24,388 nt of DNA from Gracilariopsis chorda (lineage: Eukaryota > Rhodophyta > Florideophyceae > Gracilariales > Gracilariaceae). Numbering within the stretch: the first letter of the stretch is position 1; each line of letters opens with the position of its first letter. The DNA is taken from the NCBI GenBank assembly GCA_003194525.1, contig NBIV01000528.1:1-24388 (forward strand), in the 5' to 3' direction. Both the position numbers and the translations under genes were made by a program. A model generated the notes under the pieces. That model saw nothing but the letters and a program-made list of their open reading frames with translations, did not search any database and was not told where the DNA came from. Positions 1 through 8,949 of this stretch are shown one piece after another.

Positions 1-195
1 ACCAGGCAGAGCGCCGGAATTGCTCATTTTTTTCATAATGGTCTTCACTATGCACTGCATATGCATTACAAAGCAGCAAGAATTACCACAGCACTTCTGA
101 AATTCAGACCAGTCCGCGGAGACGCAACGAGCGTGAGTAGAAGAAAACAACACAGTCAAAAACAAGATGCAAATGCCGTTGTTTTTACTCTCGGC

Positions 196-305
196 CCAAA
201 ACACGATATTGGGCCAGGCAGCGCACGGCCCTCAAGAGTTGAACTAGTTCAATTCAATAGTTCAACTCTTGGGTGTGCGCTGCCTGGCCCAAAATCGGGT
301 TTTGG
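196..305. repeat. 110-bp hairpin element (left copy)
   Basis: An imperfect inverted repeat folds on itself. An outer CCAAAAC.CGAT.TTGGG, then GGCCAGGCAGCGCAC and AGAGTTGAACTA, pair with their complements around a short loop of about 10 bases. This is the form of a foldback MITE, but no target duplication is clear. The right-arm copy is at 22047-22156. Confidence 0.75.
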
Positions 306-967
306 ATGGCGACGAGCGAACTATCACGAGCTGAAAGCTGTTGTTTTCAACATCTGCCACTATTGCTTCGAAGTCCTAGCATGAGACGAAATGTCTCGTC
401 TTCGTAAAGCGCAGACTTTCTGTCATTGAGCAAACACCTTACTCGGTTCTAACAACAGCACATATGATGATAAAGTTCTGGCGTAGTCCACGATGTGAAA
501 TAATTAACGTTGGAGTTAGAATCTCTCTTCGTTTTGAAGCTCTTTCCAGCAGGCCTGATGCTCCAAACGACAACGCTAGTCGGCAGTCCCGTTCGTGTGT
601 CGCCTAAAGCATAGATGAAAGCTGAGAACGTAAACTATTTTGGCGTCCGGTGACCCAGACGGCGGGACAATCAATCCAGCCGCGTGCCTAAATAAGCAAA
701 GACGGATTGCAAATATCACGCAATGTGTGCCGTGTCGATTTTCATGTGCCATGATGCCGTGAGGACGCATCACAAATACAACACGATCGGTGAGTCGTGG
801 AAGCGAACAGATTCGAAGGTAACTCGACAACATTTATTCGTGGCTTACACTTCTAGATGGATGCAGTAAAACCCTGTAACACCTGCAACCCTCAACCCTA
901 GCCCGTCTTCTGACTTCAGGGTACGATAACTAGGAATCCAAAAGTCCTTCACAAAACATCACCTCTA
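306..967. other. Outer left-arm non-coding region
   Basis: No credible gene is seen. The region contains a 74-bp segment bounded by GACGA at 311-315 and 385-389 that is missing from the right arm. It also contains the minus-strand polyadenylation-type hexamer at 833-838 for the secreted-protein gene. An 85-codon minus-strand frame here does not keep its 3' reading in the right arm, where an 18-bp duplication and a further small indel alter it. Confidence 0.6.
833..838 (-). promoter_or_regulatory. AATAAA candidate poly(A) signal, left copy
   Basis: TTTATT on the plus strand reads AATAAA on the minus strand, about 130 bases after the stop codon of the secreted-protein gene. The right-arm counterpart is at 21567-21572. 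Confidence 0.45.
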
Positions 968-1705
968 CTAATAACATTCCGGGAATTCATATCGAATACC
1001 CATCACGGTGTCAAGCGGTGTAAGAACGTCATCGGATGTGACCGGATCGGCGCCCGCATCCTTCATGGACTGCGGAAAGTTTCCGGTCTGGTCCATATCT
1101 GCAGCGTAGACCGCTTCATTCCAGCTCATGTAATCGTAAGAAGGATAGTTGTTAGTGAAGTTTCCTTCCGGACTCAGTTTGGCTCTCCCGTAGATAGGAA
1201 TAGCAATACCATTCGGGGCTTGATGGAATCCCTGACTGGCATGGTTCCACCCACCATATTTCATTACGATGCCTGAAGAGATGTAGTCATAACCGTTGGT
1301 CACCTTCATGATGATGTCATCGCATGTGCCTGAATAAGTGAATTTTACCACGTCGAAGCCCGACGGCACGAAGCCTTGATACTGTCTGTTAATGAATATT
1401 TCGCAGTAATCGTTAGTCCACACGTAGTAATCCACATTCTCCACAATCTTGTTACACGTCTTGCTTGCGGCACAACCGTAGCCCTCCGCACAATCAGCAT
1501 CGCTAGAACACACTCCACCGGCTGAAACACTGGCAGTACGCGCAGCCGAGCTTGTAGCCTTTGCTGAACAGGTCTTTGAGCTAAGGCGAGATATTTGTTC
1601 ACGTCCACACATTCGCTTGCATGCTTTGAGAGTAAGCTTTTGGGCAAGGCCGTTGCTAAGGAGCAACACAAGACGAGCCGAAGACAGAATAGAGTAGAAT
1701 CGCAT
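968..1705 (-). CDS. Secreted Cys-rich protein of unknown family (left copy)
   Basis: I do not recognise the family. The frame stays open upstream to 1810, but I start it at the ATG at 1705 because the protein then opens with a typical signal peptide (about residues 1-22, ending GLAQ). That gives 245 residues. Residues 29-84 are Cys-rich, including a C-x5-C-x5-C-x5-C run around 66-84. A folded-looking domain follows (about 90-245), rich in Tyr, Gly and Asp, with further Cys near 101, 128 and 244. There are no membrane segments after the signal, so export to the wall or outside is inferred. Against the right copy I see L11R inside the signal-peptide core, G107R and D187Y. The charged residue in the hydrophobic core could weaken export, so this copy may be the decaying one. 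It reads outward from the palindrome centre. Confidence 0.8.
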   Translation of the reverse strand: MRFYSILSSARLVLLLSNGLAQKLTLKACKRMCGREQISRLSSKTCSAKATSSAARTASVSAGGVCSSDADCAEGYGCAASKTCNKIVENVDYYVWTNDYCEIFINRQYQGFVPSGFDVVKFTYSGTCDDIIMKVTNGYDYISSGIVMKYGGWNHASQGFHQAPNGIAIPIYGRAKLSPEGNFTNNYPSYDYMSWNEAVYAADMDQTGNFPQSMKDAGADPVTSDDVLTPLDTVMGIRYEFPECY

Positions 1706-2982
1706 TTTGAGAGTTGGAAGGAAGCTGATGAGTATTGGACGCTGGGAATTGTTGATGGTGGCGAGAGTAAGTTGCAGGTGGCCAGTGGCGCCAGCTCTTA
1801 AGTATGCCACTTGCGAGCTCTGGAATTGTCGATAGGAGCCAATGGTGGTTTTCCGCTACCCAGACTTGGATGCAAAGTGCGTCCTCCAAACATGTCCATG
1901 TCCCTTCCACAAGTTGTGCTCCGTTATCGATATTATTTTGTTCCGACTGCAGGACTGACTGGGGCTTGCTTCGAATACTTATTCTAATAGAAATCCATTC
2001 CATCATGACTGCCTTAAATGTGGGTTGAAGGAAAACAGAATCGGGAATATTTCACTCGTCTTCATAGGTGCAAACGTAGATGCACGTGCTCCATCCAATC
2101 ACAAAATTTTTCCATCAAAGATAGTCTAGTGCTTCAAATGCCATGCGGGTGGATGAAAGATGTTCCTTCGAGCACGTGAGTGGTAAGCATGTGGGGAGGC
2201 TTGGACCGTATGCACATGATGTCTGGCTTTGTGAAGAGAGAGTATAACTAGAAGAGGGCTCCGAGGGTGGCTTGCAAATGCGCCGAAAACGACGATAAGA
2301 ACGAGCACGTTCTACCCAACTTTTTCCCGCAGGTTCCTTTGTTAGTACCTTTGGTACGAAGGTACTTTCTAAGTGGATTTCGGCTTTCTGCCTGAACAAC
2401 CGATAAAAGGAGCTGTACCAACGCGGTCCGCGTAGATGTACTACATGATGCTCATTGTGACAGGTCATTGTCTCGCGGTTCTCGGCACGTGCGCCATGGT
2501 TTCGACTGGCGAAGAACGTGCGTCGCCGCTCGTCATGCAACAATGGAGCGTACCCTCTTCACAACTCATCACGTTTCTTGGTGATGATTGGCAGATGTGC
2601 CTTACAGCGTCATGCAGCCTCGTTACACTGAGCGCGCCCATCGTATGATACGCAATGCTGACGTCGGCGCCTACCAGCTTTTCCCACCGGCTCTATGTCG
2701 ACGTGGCGAGGAACAAAATAGCTGTTCGCGATGTATGTGTACATGATGTACACGTACAAGCTGCAAGCAGAGAATCTTTGTGCAGAAGTGTTCTGTGAGC
2801 CAACTGTTTGCCACTATATCATAAAACAGAGAAAGCGCTGTGCGTCAGATATCACCGGCAGGAAGCGCGGCGGCATCGCTTTTCGAAATAAAACATCACG
2901 TGGCGCACAGCCACGGGAGAGGTCGACTCGACCAGTAACTTACCGTTTCAAGGTCAATTTCAAACGAAGACCTAATCTTACT
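1706..2982. other. Intergenic region between secreted-protein gene and copia element
   Basis: This stretch is upstream of the secreted-protein gene and should hold its promoter, but no clear TATA box is visible. A 142-codon minus-strand frame (2115-2543) is opposed by a one-base indel in the right arm that shifts its end, so I treat it as non-coding. Short palindromes occur, such as GTGTACATGATGTACAC near 2737. Confidence 0.55.
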
Positions 2983-2987
2983 GCTAT
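2983..2987. other. Target site duplication GCTAT, 5' side of copia
   Basis: GCTAT precedes the first LTR and is repeated at 8124-8128 after the second. Five bases is the usual copia integration duplication. The same pair flanks the solo LTR in the right arm. Confidence 0.92.
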
Positions 2988-3354
2988 TGTTGGAGTAGAA
3001 ATGACGCTTACGAGACTGAAATGGAAGCAACAGTGAAGGGAGCAAGAATTTATTTCATAATCGATGCATTTGCGTTCGTACAATTGGAATCATGTCCGTA
3101 CAGCAAGGCATATGCGTCACTGTACCAAAGGACGCCCGCCGACTTGGTGAGCCTACGAGCTCACCCTGCCCATGTCGGACGTCCGATTCAGGACAATGAC
3201 TCTGCTGATCAGGACGTAGTTTATCACATGAGCTGTTAGAATAATCATCTTCAAAGAAAGTTTGTTGAGTATGTAAACTGCGATGAGACGACTGGGAGTC
3301 AAGAACTTCCGAGGTAGCCTCGTCGCTCAACTATCATTGCCACAAAGTCTAAAA
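2988..3354 (+). repeat. Copia 5' LTR
   Basis: It starts TGTTGGAGTAG and ends TCTAAAA, so the 3' terminus is AA instead of the usual CA. The end is fixed by the target duplication and by divergence from the 3' LTR flank immediately after. A TATA-like TATGTAAA lies at 3270-3277, with roughly 80 bases left for R-U5. The solo LTR in the right arm has TATATAAA there. Confidence 0.93.
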
Positions 3355-3367
3355 GGTTATGGGCATC
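3355..3367 (+). other. Primer-binding site, half-tRNA-iMet type
   Basis: GGTTATGGGC starts at the first base after the 5' LTR. It is complementary to the anticodon loop and stem of eukaryotic initiator tRNA-Met (GCCCAUAACC), not to a tRNA 3' CCA end. Drosophila copia and yeast Ty5 are known to prime from a cleaved initiator tRNA in this way. Confidence 0.8.
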
Positions 3368-3504
3368 TAACGCTACCCCACGCAGACAAGCCAATCCTAA
3401 GATCTTCTTTTCTTTTGTGTCGGACACCTTCATCACATTGCATACCACAATTTTACGTGCGTTCATTACGTTTATCAACTGCATTTCTGCTCCGCACTGA
3501 AGCC

Positions 3505-4713
3505 ATGTCAGAGTCAGAAAGGCCACGTATTGAGCCGTTGAGTGAGGGTCAAGACTACGGAATCTGGAAAATTCGAATCGAAGCGGCATGGAACGCGAAA
3601 GGGTTGTCGAGCACTTTGGAGAGAGAAAACAGCCTCACTGAAGAAGGCGATGATGAATCAAAGTTTCTCTCAGACCAAAGGAAGGCAAGTGGAATCATAG
3701 TATCCGCACTCTCCAATGAAGCACTACGGGTCGTACGCAACGATGTTAACAATCCGTATCGTATGCTACAAAAACTTGGAGAACGCTATGATTCAAAAAC
3801 TGCCGCATCAAGGATTGCCAGAATGACTGAACTAATCTCAATGCGATACTCTTCCATCAAGAGTGATGTTGGAAAGCACATCGATCGGATGAAGGGTATA
3901 TTAGAAAAACTAGAGTCAATGAACACTAGTATACCAGAAGAGCTGTCAATTGCACTACTGATATCTTCAATTGATGCAGAGGAACTAATTCCGGTCACTG
4001 CAGCTTTGAAAACACTTTCTGACCGATCTGCTACTTGGGAAACTGTTTCTGCCCGGCTCCTCGAAGAGCAACAAGCAATCAGATCCAAAAGGAAACGCAT
4101 CGAACGCGTAAACTCTGCTAAGCACTACTGTCATATATGTGACAAACCCAACCACAGAACGGAAAAATGTTGGTTAAATCCGAAGAACCCTGACAACAGG
4201 CTACACATGTCAGAGACTGACAAAGAGGCTACAGGAGAGAGGAGCAGAACCAGGTTCATGAAGAGGACGGAGAATAAGAAGAAACAGAAAGACCAACCTT
4301 CAGTTCGTGCAGCACCCGCCCGATCGGTGACGGGGAACAGCTCTGACTGTGTCATGATGCTCGACTCCGGGACGTCATCGCACATGACTCGAACTGAGAG
4401 ATCGTTGACGGACATCCAGAGTTGCTCTGTACCCATAGCACTTGGGGACAAATCACTGCTCCACGCTGACCGAAAAGGTATCAAGCGTGTGCGGTGGACC
4501 GCGAACAGTTGTACAACCGAAGTCCATTTGAGCAACACACTGTGCTCTTCGGAACTGGCTATGGATCTTCTTTCAGTGCCGGCATTGGCCGAAAAAGGAT
4601 TTGTTGTACTGTTTACGAAGGAACAGGCCCTGATTCTTGATCGGACAGAGAACTTCCGTGTTGTCGGCATCGCACCCCGAGACGCAGACGGTCTGTATTA
4701 CATTGGAAACTAA
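3505..4713 (+). CDS. gag-pr: Copia Gag plus aspartic protease
   Basis: I start at the ATG at 3505 (MSESERP), which lies beyond the primer-binding site. The open frame continues upstream into the LTR only by chance. The protein has 402 residues. Residues 1 to about 195 resemble copia Gag (the gag_2/UBN2 type), starting with the Trp-containing YGIWKIRIEAAW motif. A CCHC zinc knuckle follows (C209, C212, H217, C222; CX2CX4HX4C), which binds RNA in the particle. A basic linker then leads to a pepsin-type protease whose catalytic Asp is D287 in the LDSGTSSHMT motif. The frame ends at TAA 4711-4713, inside the protease-integrase linker. The next codons remain open in the same frame. In most copia elements Gag and Pol are one polyprotein, so this stop is either a mutation or a read-through site controlling the Gag to Pol ratio. 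Confidence 0.93.
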   Translation: MSESERPRIEPLSEGQDYGIWKIRIEAAWNAKGLSSTLERENSLTEEGDDESKFLSDQRKASGIIVSALSNEALRVVRNDVNNPYRMLQKLGERYDSKTAASRIARMTELISMRYSSIKSDVGKHIDRMKGILEKLESMNTSIPEELSIALLISSIDAEELIPVTAALKTLSDRSATWETVSARLLEEQQAIRSKRKRIERVNSAKHYCHICDKPNHRTEKCWLNPKNPDNRLHMSETDKEATGERSRTRFMKRTENKKKQKDQPSVRAAPARSVTGNSSDCVMMLDSGTSSHMTRTERSLTDIQSCSVPIALGDKSLLHADRKGIKRVRWTANSCTTEVHLSNTLCSSELAMDLLSVPALAEKGFVVLFTKEQALILDRTENFRVVGIAPRDADGLYYIGN

Positions 4714-4737
4714 TCAGCCAAGTCCTACCACTTTAGG

Positions 4738-7545
4738 ATGGACAAGATAATGATGGCCGCTGTGCAAGAACACACACAACCGACTTCCGTTCATAGTTCA
4801 ACAACTGGTCAGGAAGATTGGAACAGCGAAGACTCTTTGGATGAAGCAAGTAGTCCAAGTGTTGATTGTAGCTCCACCGAGGAAGCTAGAAGTGCTGAAC
4901 TGGAATCGAATGAAGAAATGGAACTGGATTTGGATAGGGATGTGGAATTGGAAGAAGTTGAAGTTTTGAAAACTTCGGATGTAGCAATAGGAAACAAACT
5001 GGAAAACGCTTCGCACCGGCGACTGGCTCACGCAGGATCTTCTGCCGCTGTTAGGAAACTAATCCAGATTGGAGAGCTACCATCAGCAAAACTATCAAAA
5101 CATGAATGCGATCCTTGCGCAAAGGGAAAGTCCAAACGCTCTTACAAAGGAAGCCTGACGAAAGCTCTGAAACCTGGTTCGTTGCACTCAGATGTTGTGG
5201 GGAAAATCAAGCCCCAAGCTAGGGATCATTCACGCTATTTCTGCACCATTGTCGATGAATTTACAAGATTCACGTATGCAAAACCTATCAGAACAAAAGG
5301 GGAGGCGTCTGCAGTCATTGAACACTTCATGACATGGTTTGAACGACAATCCAACTACAAAGTAACCTCTCTGCATACTGATGGTGGTCGAGAGTTTAGT
5401 AAGGCGAGGGAGAAATTTGCTAACCTTGGTATATCTGTGCACGCATCTTCCGCATATACGCCAGCGTCAAATGGGCTCGTGGAACGTACGCAGGGAGTTT
5501 TACTGTCTCTAATTCGCACTTGTGTTGCTGAGGCCAACCTTCCGCTGTCATTCTGGTCATATGCTCTCAAGCATGTAGTCGACGCCCGCAACGTATTTGC
5601 GCACAGCAAGACCGGTACATCCCCTCACAAGGCTCTCTTCGGAATATCTCCACCGTATGCTAAGCACATGAGGCCCTTTGGCTGTCGTGTCTTAATCCAG
5701 CCAGCCAGGAAGAAGTGGAAGAAAATGAAGAGTAGAGTTGTCCCTGGTGTACATCTTGGACACCTGGATGGTGGAATGTACCTTATTTTGACAAGCTCTG
5801 GATTGGTACATTCAAAGCATATTCGCTTCTTTGAGACTACCTTCCCTGGTGTTAGAGAAATCAGAGAGAACGAACTCAGGGATGACATGAGAAGTCAGGG
5901 ACTTGTTACTTTGGATGCATCAGACGACGAAACGATGTCATTAACCTCAGAAGACCTTCCTGAACCTGATGTTGCAAGCGATGGGAGCAGTGGAGAATTC
6001 GATGACGCTCTCAGTAGTGGCACACACTACCCTGAAATTCCGTCAACGTTTGATGGCACAAGGTATCCTGATGCAAGTGAAAATGTCCCTACCCCTGCAG
6101 GAGCCGATCAAACACCAAATCATCGATATAACTTGAGGTCCCGGGCTACAGTTGCCATGCCACAGTCGATCAGCACATCTGATGAGCCGTCTATTAGCGA
6201 AGCTCGCGCGTCTCCCGAATGGAAGTATTGGAAAGATGCAATCGAAGAAGAGTTCCAAACGATCAATGATGCTAATACTTACAGTATATCACTTAAAACC
6301 CCATCTTCGCGTCCTCTTCCAACTGCCGTAATACTCAAACTGAAGCGTGACGAATTCGGACTTCCTCAACGATTCAAGGCTCGTCTTGTTGCCCGCGGAA
6401 ATCTACAGCGCCTCACTAACATGGAAGCAAAGGGGTGCTATGCACCTGTCGCTGGTTTTGAAGTGTTCAGAGTACTTCTTGCGCTAGCAGTTTCAAAAGG
6501 CTGGGAAAGGCAACACATAGACGTTAAGGTGGCGTTCCTGAATGCCACCCTTCCCGATGACCTCCAGATGTTTGTTCGTCTTCCCGATATTGAATACATC
6601 TCAGCTGCCAACGGTTCCGTAGCCCGACTGCATAAGTCTCTGTATGGATTGCGAGAAGCACCAAAACTCTGGCACAAGACTCTCTCGTCCTTCCTGATTA
6701 GCATTGGGATGCAGAACATCAGCAGCAGTGACTGTGTCTTTATACGAAGGTCTGAGGCTTCTATGGCGGTAGTACTGGCATATGTTGATGACATTGCCAT
6801 CTTTGGGGACAGACAATCAGTGCTTGATGTGAAAAACTCATTGAAAGAAAAGTACGAAGTCAAAGATCTGGGCAGAAGTAACTTGTTTCTAGCAGTGACG
6901 ATCCATGAAGCTCCAGGGGAACTCATGCTGAGTCAGCGTGCATTGATTGGAAAGATCTTGGAAGATACAAATATGATTAACTGCAAGCCAGCATCAACAC
7001 CACTTCCTTTATCGCATGCATTATATGATCCACTTGAGCTGCTTTCGGACGAAGAGAAACTACAGATGGAAAATGTTCCATATCGGGAAACTTTGGGAAA
7101 GCTTTTGTTTCTCTCAACTAGGACCCGTCCAGATCTGTCTACTGCAGTATCCATGCTTGCAAAATATGCGTCGGCTGCGCGTCCGCTTAATTGGAAGTCT
7201 TTGAAGCATGTCTTACGTTACTTGAAGGGTACAATGGATTATGTTCTTCTAATACCCAAGTGCGCCAAAAGCGCGATCATTGCTTGGTGCGACGCAGATT
7301 GGGGTAGAGATAAGGATTCCCGACGTTCACGAAGTGGACTCTTGATCAAATCATTTGGCTGTTCAGTGATTTGGATTTCTAAGATGCAGCCTTCAGTTTC
7401 TCTTTCAACTTTTGAAGCAGAATTTTACTCCTTATCAGAATGCATCCGCAACACTGTTTGGCTCCAACATTTTCTCGAAGATCTGCATGTTGATGTCACA
7501 CTCCCTACAACTATATTCCAAGACAATTTGGGGAGCATCCAGTAG
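4738..7545 (+). CDS. pol: Copia Pol: integrase, reverse transcriptase, RNase H (truncated)
   Basis: In the same frame as Gag-protease, the reading is open from 4714; the first ATG is at 4738. Counting from that ATG, the integrase zinc finger uses H93, H98, C124 and C127. The integrase core has D152, D215 (HTDGG) and E249 (NGLVER). The copia reverse transcriptase spans about 490-745, with the IDVKVAFLNA and YGLREAPKLWH motifs and the catalytic YVDD at 682-685. The RNase H domain starts near 845 (WCDADW, D852) and reaches the QDN motif at about 928-930. TAG at 7543-7545 then cuts off the last RNase H segment. The same frame continues to 7767 with recognisable copia C-terminal sequence. All other catalytic residues are present, so damage is limited to stop codons. 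Confidence 0.95.
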   Translation: MDKIMMAAVQEHTQPTSVHSSTTGQEDWNSEDSLDEASSPSVDCSSTEEARSAELESNEEMELDLDRDVELEEVEVLKTSDVAIGNKLENASHRRLAHAGSSAAVRKLIQIGELPSAKLSKHECDPCAKGKSKRSYKGSLTKALKPGSLHSDVVGKIKPQARDHSRYFCTIVDEFTRFTYAKPIRTKGEASAVIEHFMTWFERQSNYKVTSLHTDGGREFSKAREKFANLGISVHASSAYTPASNGLVERTQGVLLSLIRTCVAEANLPLSFWSYALKHVVDARNVFAHSKTGTSPHKALFGISPPYAKHMRPFGCRVLIQPARKKWKKMKSRVVPGVHLGHLDGGMYLILTSSGLVHSKHIRFFETTFPGVREIRENELRDDMRSQGLVTLDASDDETMSLTSEDLPEPDVASDGSSGEFDDALSSGTHYPEIPSTFDGTRYPDASENVPTPAGADQTPNHRYNLRSRATVAMPQSISTSDEPSISEARASPEWKYWKDAIEEEFQTINDANTYSISLKTPSSRPLPTAVILKLKRDEFGLPQRFKARLVARGNLQRLTNMEAKGCYAPVAGFEVFRVLLALAVSKGWERQHIDVKVAFLNATLPDDLQMFVRLPDIEYISAANGSVARLHKSLYGLREAPKLWHKTLSSFLISIGMQNISSSDCVFIRRSEASMAVVLAYVDDIAIFGDRQSVLDVKNSLKEKYEVKDLGRSNLFLAVTIHEAPGELMLSQRALIGKILEDTNMINCKPASTPLPLSHALYDPLELLSDEEKLQMENVPYRETLGKLLFLSTRTRPDLSTAVSMLAKYASAARPLNWKSLKHVLRYLKGTMDYVLLIPKCAKSAIIAWCDADWGRDKDSRRSRSGLLIKSFGCSVIWISKMQPSVSLSTFEAEFYSLSECIRNTVWLQHFLEDLHVDVTLPTTIFQDNLGSIQ

Positions 7546-7767
7546 ACTGAAGACGTTCAGGGCATCAGAAATGTCAAACATATCTCAATTCGCTACACGT
7601 ATGTGAAAGAAAATATCCAGGATGGAAAGGTTAGGGTAACCTTCACACCATCTGAAACCAATTTGGCGGACTCCTTGACGAAGATTCTAAGTGGGCCGAA
7701 CTTTGTGAGACATCGCAACGACCTTGGTGTTGTCCCATTTTGTCCTCGAGGGGGCGTGTTGGAGTAG
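7546..7767 (+). pseudogene. C-terminal tail of copia Pol after premature stop
   Basis: The Pol frame resumes immediately after TAG 7543-7545 and runs 73 codons into the start of the 3' LTR. It contains the conserved copia segment of the KHI.IRY.YVKE type and the later LADSLTK motif. That this family-typical sequence lies downstream shows that the stop is premature. Confidence 0.88.
7748..7756 (+). other. Candidate polypurine tract
   Basis: GAGGGGGCG sits directly before the 3' LTR, where plus-strand DNA priming is expected. It is short and contains a C, so the call rests mostly on position. Confidence 0.5.
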
Positions 7768-8123
7768 AAATGACGCTTACGAGACTGAAATGGAAGCAAC
7801 AGTGAAGGGAGGAAGAATTTATTTCATAATCGATGCATTTGCGTTCGTACAATTGGAATCATGTCCGTACAGCAAGGCATATGCGTCACTGTACCAAAGG
7901 ACGCCCGCCGACTTGGTGAGCCTACGAGCTCACCCTGCCCATGTCGGACGTCCGATTCAGGACAATGACTCTGCTGATCAGGACGTAGTTTATCACATGA
8001 GCTGTTAGAATAATCATCTTCAAAGAAAGTTTGTTGAGTATGTAAACTGCGATGAGACGACTGGGAGTCAAGAACTTCCGAGGTAGCCTCGTCGCTCAAC
8101 TATCATTGCCACAAAGTCTAAAA
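7757..8123 (+). repeat. Copia 3' LTR
   Basis: It matches the 5' LTR at all but one position I could find, with the same TG...AA termini. It is followed by the GCTAT target duplication at 8124-8128, after which the sequence returns to the palindrome arm shared with 19050 and below. Confidence 0.93.
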
Positions 8124-8128
8124 GCTAT

Positions 8129-8949
8129 CCCCACGGTTATACCAATTGTAGCGTACGTGGGCGGAACATCTTTTAGTGTTTGGGTTGGGGTGGCGCACAC
8201 GTGATTTCATCTGCGCAATCGTGGTGCAACATGAAGGCAACACGCGCGCTTCTAGAAAGAAGTTATGTTGTGGTCGGCGCACACATAGAACCACTTTGAT
8301 GTCCGCTCATTCCATTCAGAGCATCTTGCACCACGTCGAACATACAATTGGTTCTGGTAAATATACTTTGTTTCCTCGAAAACCTATTCTTCAGTCAACA
8401 CCAGAGATTGAAACACTTTCCAGTTTCAGCAACTCGAGTGCACAAATTCAATCAGCTGTTTTCCCATTTGCTATCCGATGCCAGACAGAACACTCTACCT
8501 TTTGGTACAACAGTGTTCTCCATTTCTCGCAATAATCATATAATATAATCATATATTGTTGCGAGACATGGTGTTGTACCAAAAGGTAGACTGTCCTGTC
8601 TGCCATCGGTGAGCAAATGGGAAAACAGCTGATTGAATTTGTTTATCGGTCATCCCGCAGGTAATCATAGGCGCCAGTCCATCCCCTCTTTACTTAATTT
8701 CTATCAGAGAGAAAGAGTGGATACGACAAAGAAGTTGTCTCGGAGGTGAGGGACGCAATGGCTCTCACCTCGAGAGCTTTATATAGAATAGCAAAGTAGA
8801 GTAGAACATAAAATAAAAGGTCGTCTGGGTATCAAAGATACGACCATATAAAATAAGACATTGTGAGACAGACATTAGAGGTCGTAATTCCAACAATTTC
8901 ATCATTCACCTTCGTGGACCCTCTGCTTTTTGCGAACGCTTTTCCTGTC
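8129..8949. other. Region downstream of membrane-protein gene (left)
   Basis: No gene is supported. It contains the 199-bp hairpin element (8443-8641) and AT-rich DNA that would form the 3' untranslated region of the minus-strand membrane-protein gene. The open frames over the hairpin are consequences of the repeat. Confidence 0.6.
8443..8641. repeat. 199-bp foldback hairpin element (left copy)
   Basis: Near-perfect self-complementary unit. The CAAATTCAATCAGCTG end pairs with CAGCTGATTGAATTTG, and TACCTTTTGGTACAAC pairs with GTTGTACCAAAAGGTA, leaving an AT-rich centre (ATAATATAAT). The arms are close to 95 bp. The shape is that of a MITE or foldback element. I could not find a convincing target duplication. 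The partner is at 18533-18731. Confidence 0.82.

Larger units (their letters stand above)
2988..8123 (+). mobile_element. Ty1/copia LTR retrotransposon, structurally complete
   Basis: Two 367-bp direct LTRs flank an internal region with gag, protease, integrase, reverse transcriptase and RNase H in the copia order (integrase before reverse transcriptase). It has a 5-bp target duplication, a primer-binding site directly after the 5' LTR and a short purine-rich tract before the 3' LTR. I find one difference between the two LTRs (GGAGC versus GGAGG near 3039 and 7808), which implies a young insertion. Two in-frame stops (4711-4713 and 7543-7545) interrupt what is otherwise one frame from 3505 to 7767. 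The right arm has only a solo LTR at the matching site. Confidence 0.96.

Noticed and set aside
576..833. 85-codon minus-strand frame downstream of the secreted-protein gene, also at 21621-21977
   Set aside because: It is altered by the 18-bp duplication and a small indel between arms, and it lies at or after the candidate poly(A) signal.
2115..2543. 142-codon minus-strand frame and its 160-codon counterpart at 19862-20344
   Set aside because: A one-base indel between the arms changes the reading near the end, codon pattern looks random and no domain is seen.
3055..3330. 91-codon minus-strand frame found three times (also 7824-8099 and 19075-19350)
   Set aside because: It lies wholly inside the copia LTR, so the repetition only reflects the LTR copies.
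4798..6926. Many antisense frames over the copia Pol region
   Set aside because: They are shadows of the Pol frame, which has full domain support.
8443..8641. Large hairpins as transcription terminators
   Set aside because: They are about 200-bp self-complementary elements in eukaryotic DNA, with no T-run pattern of bacterial terminators.
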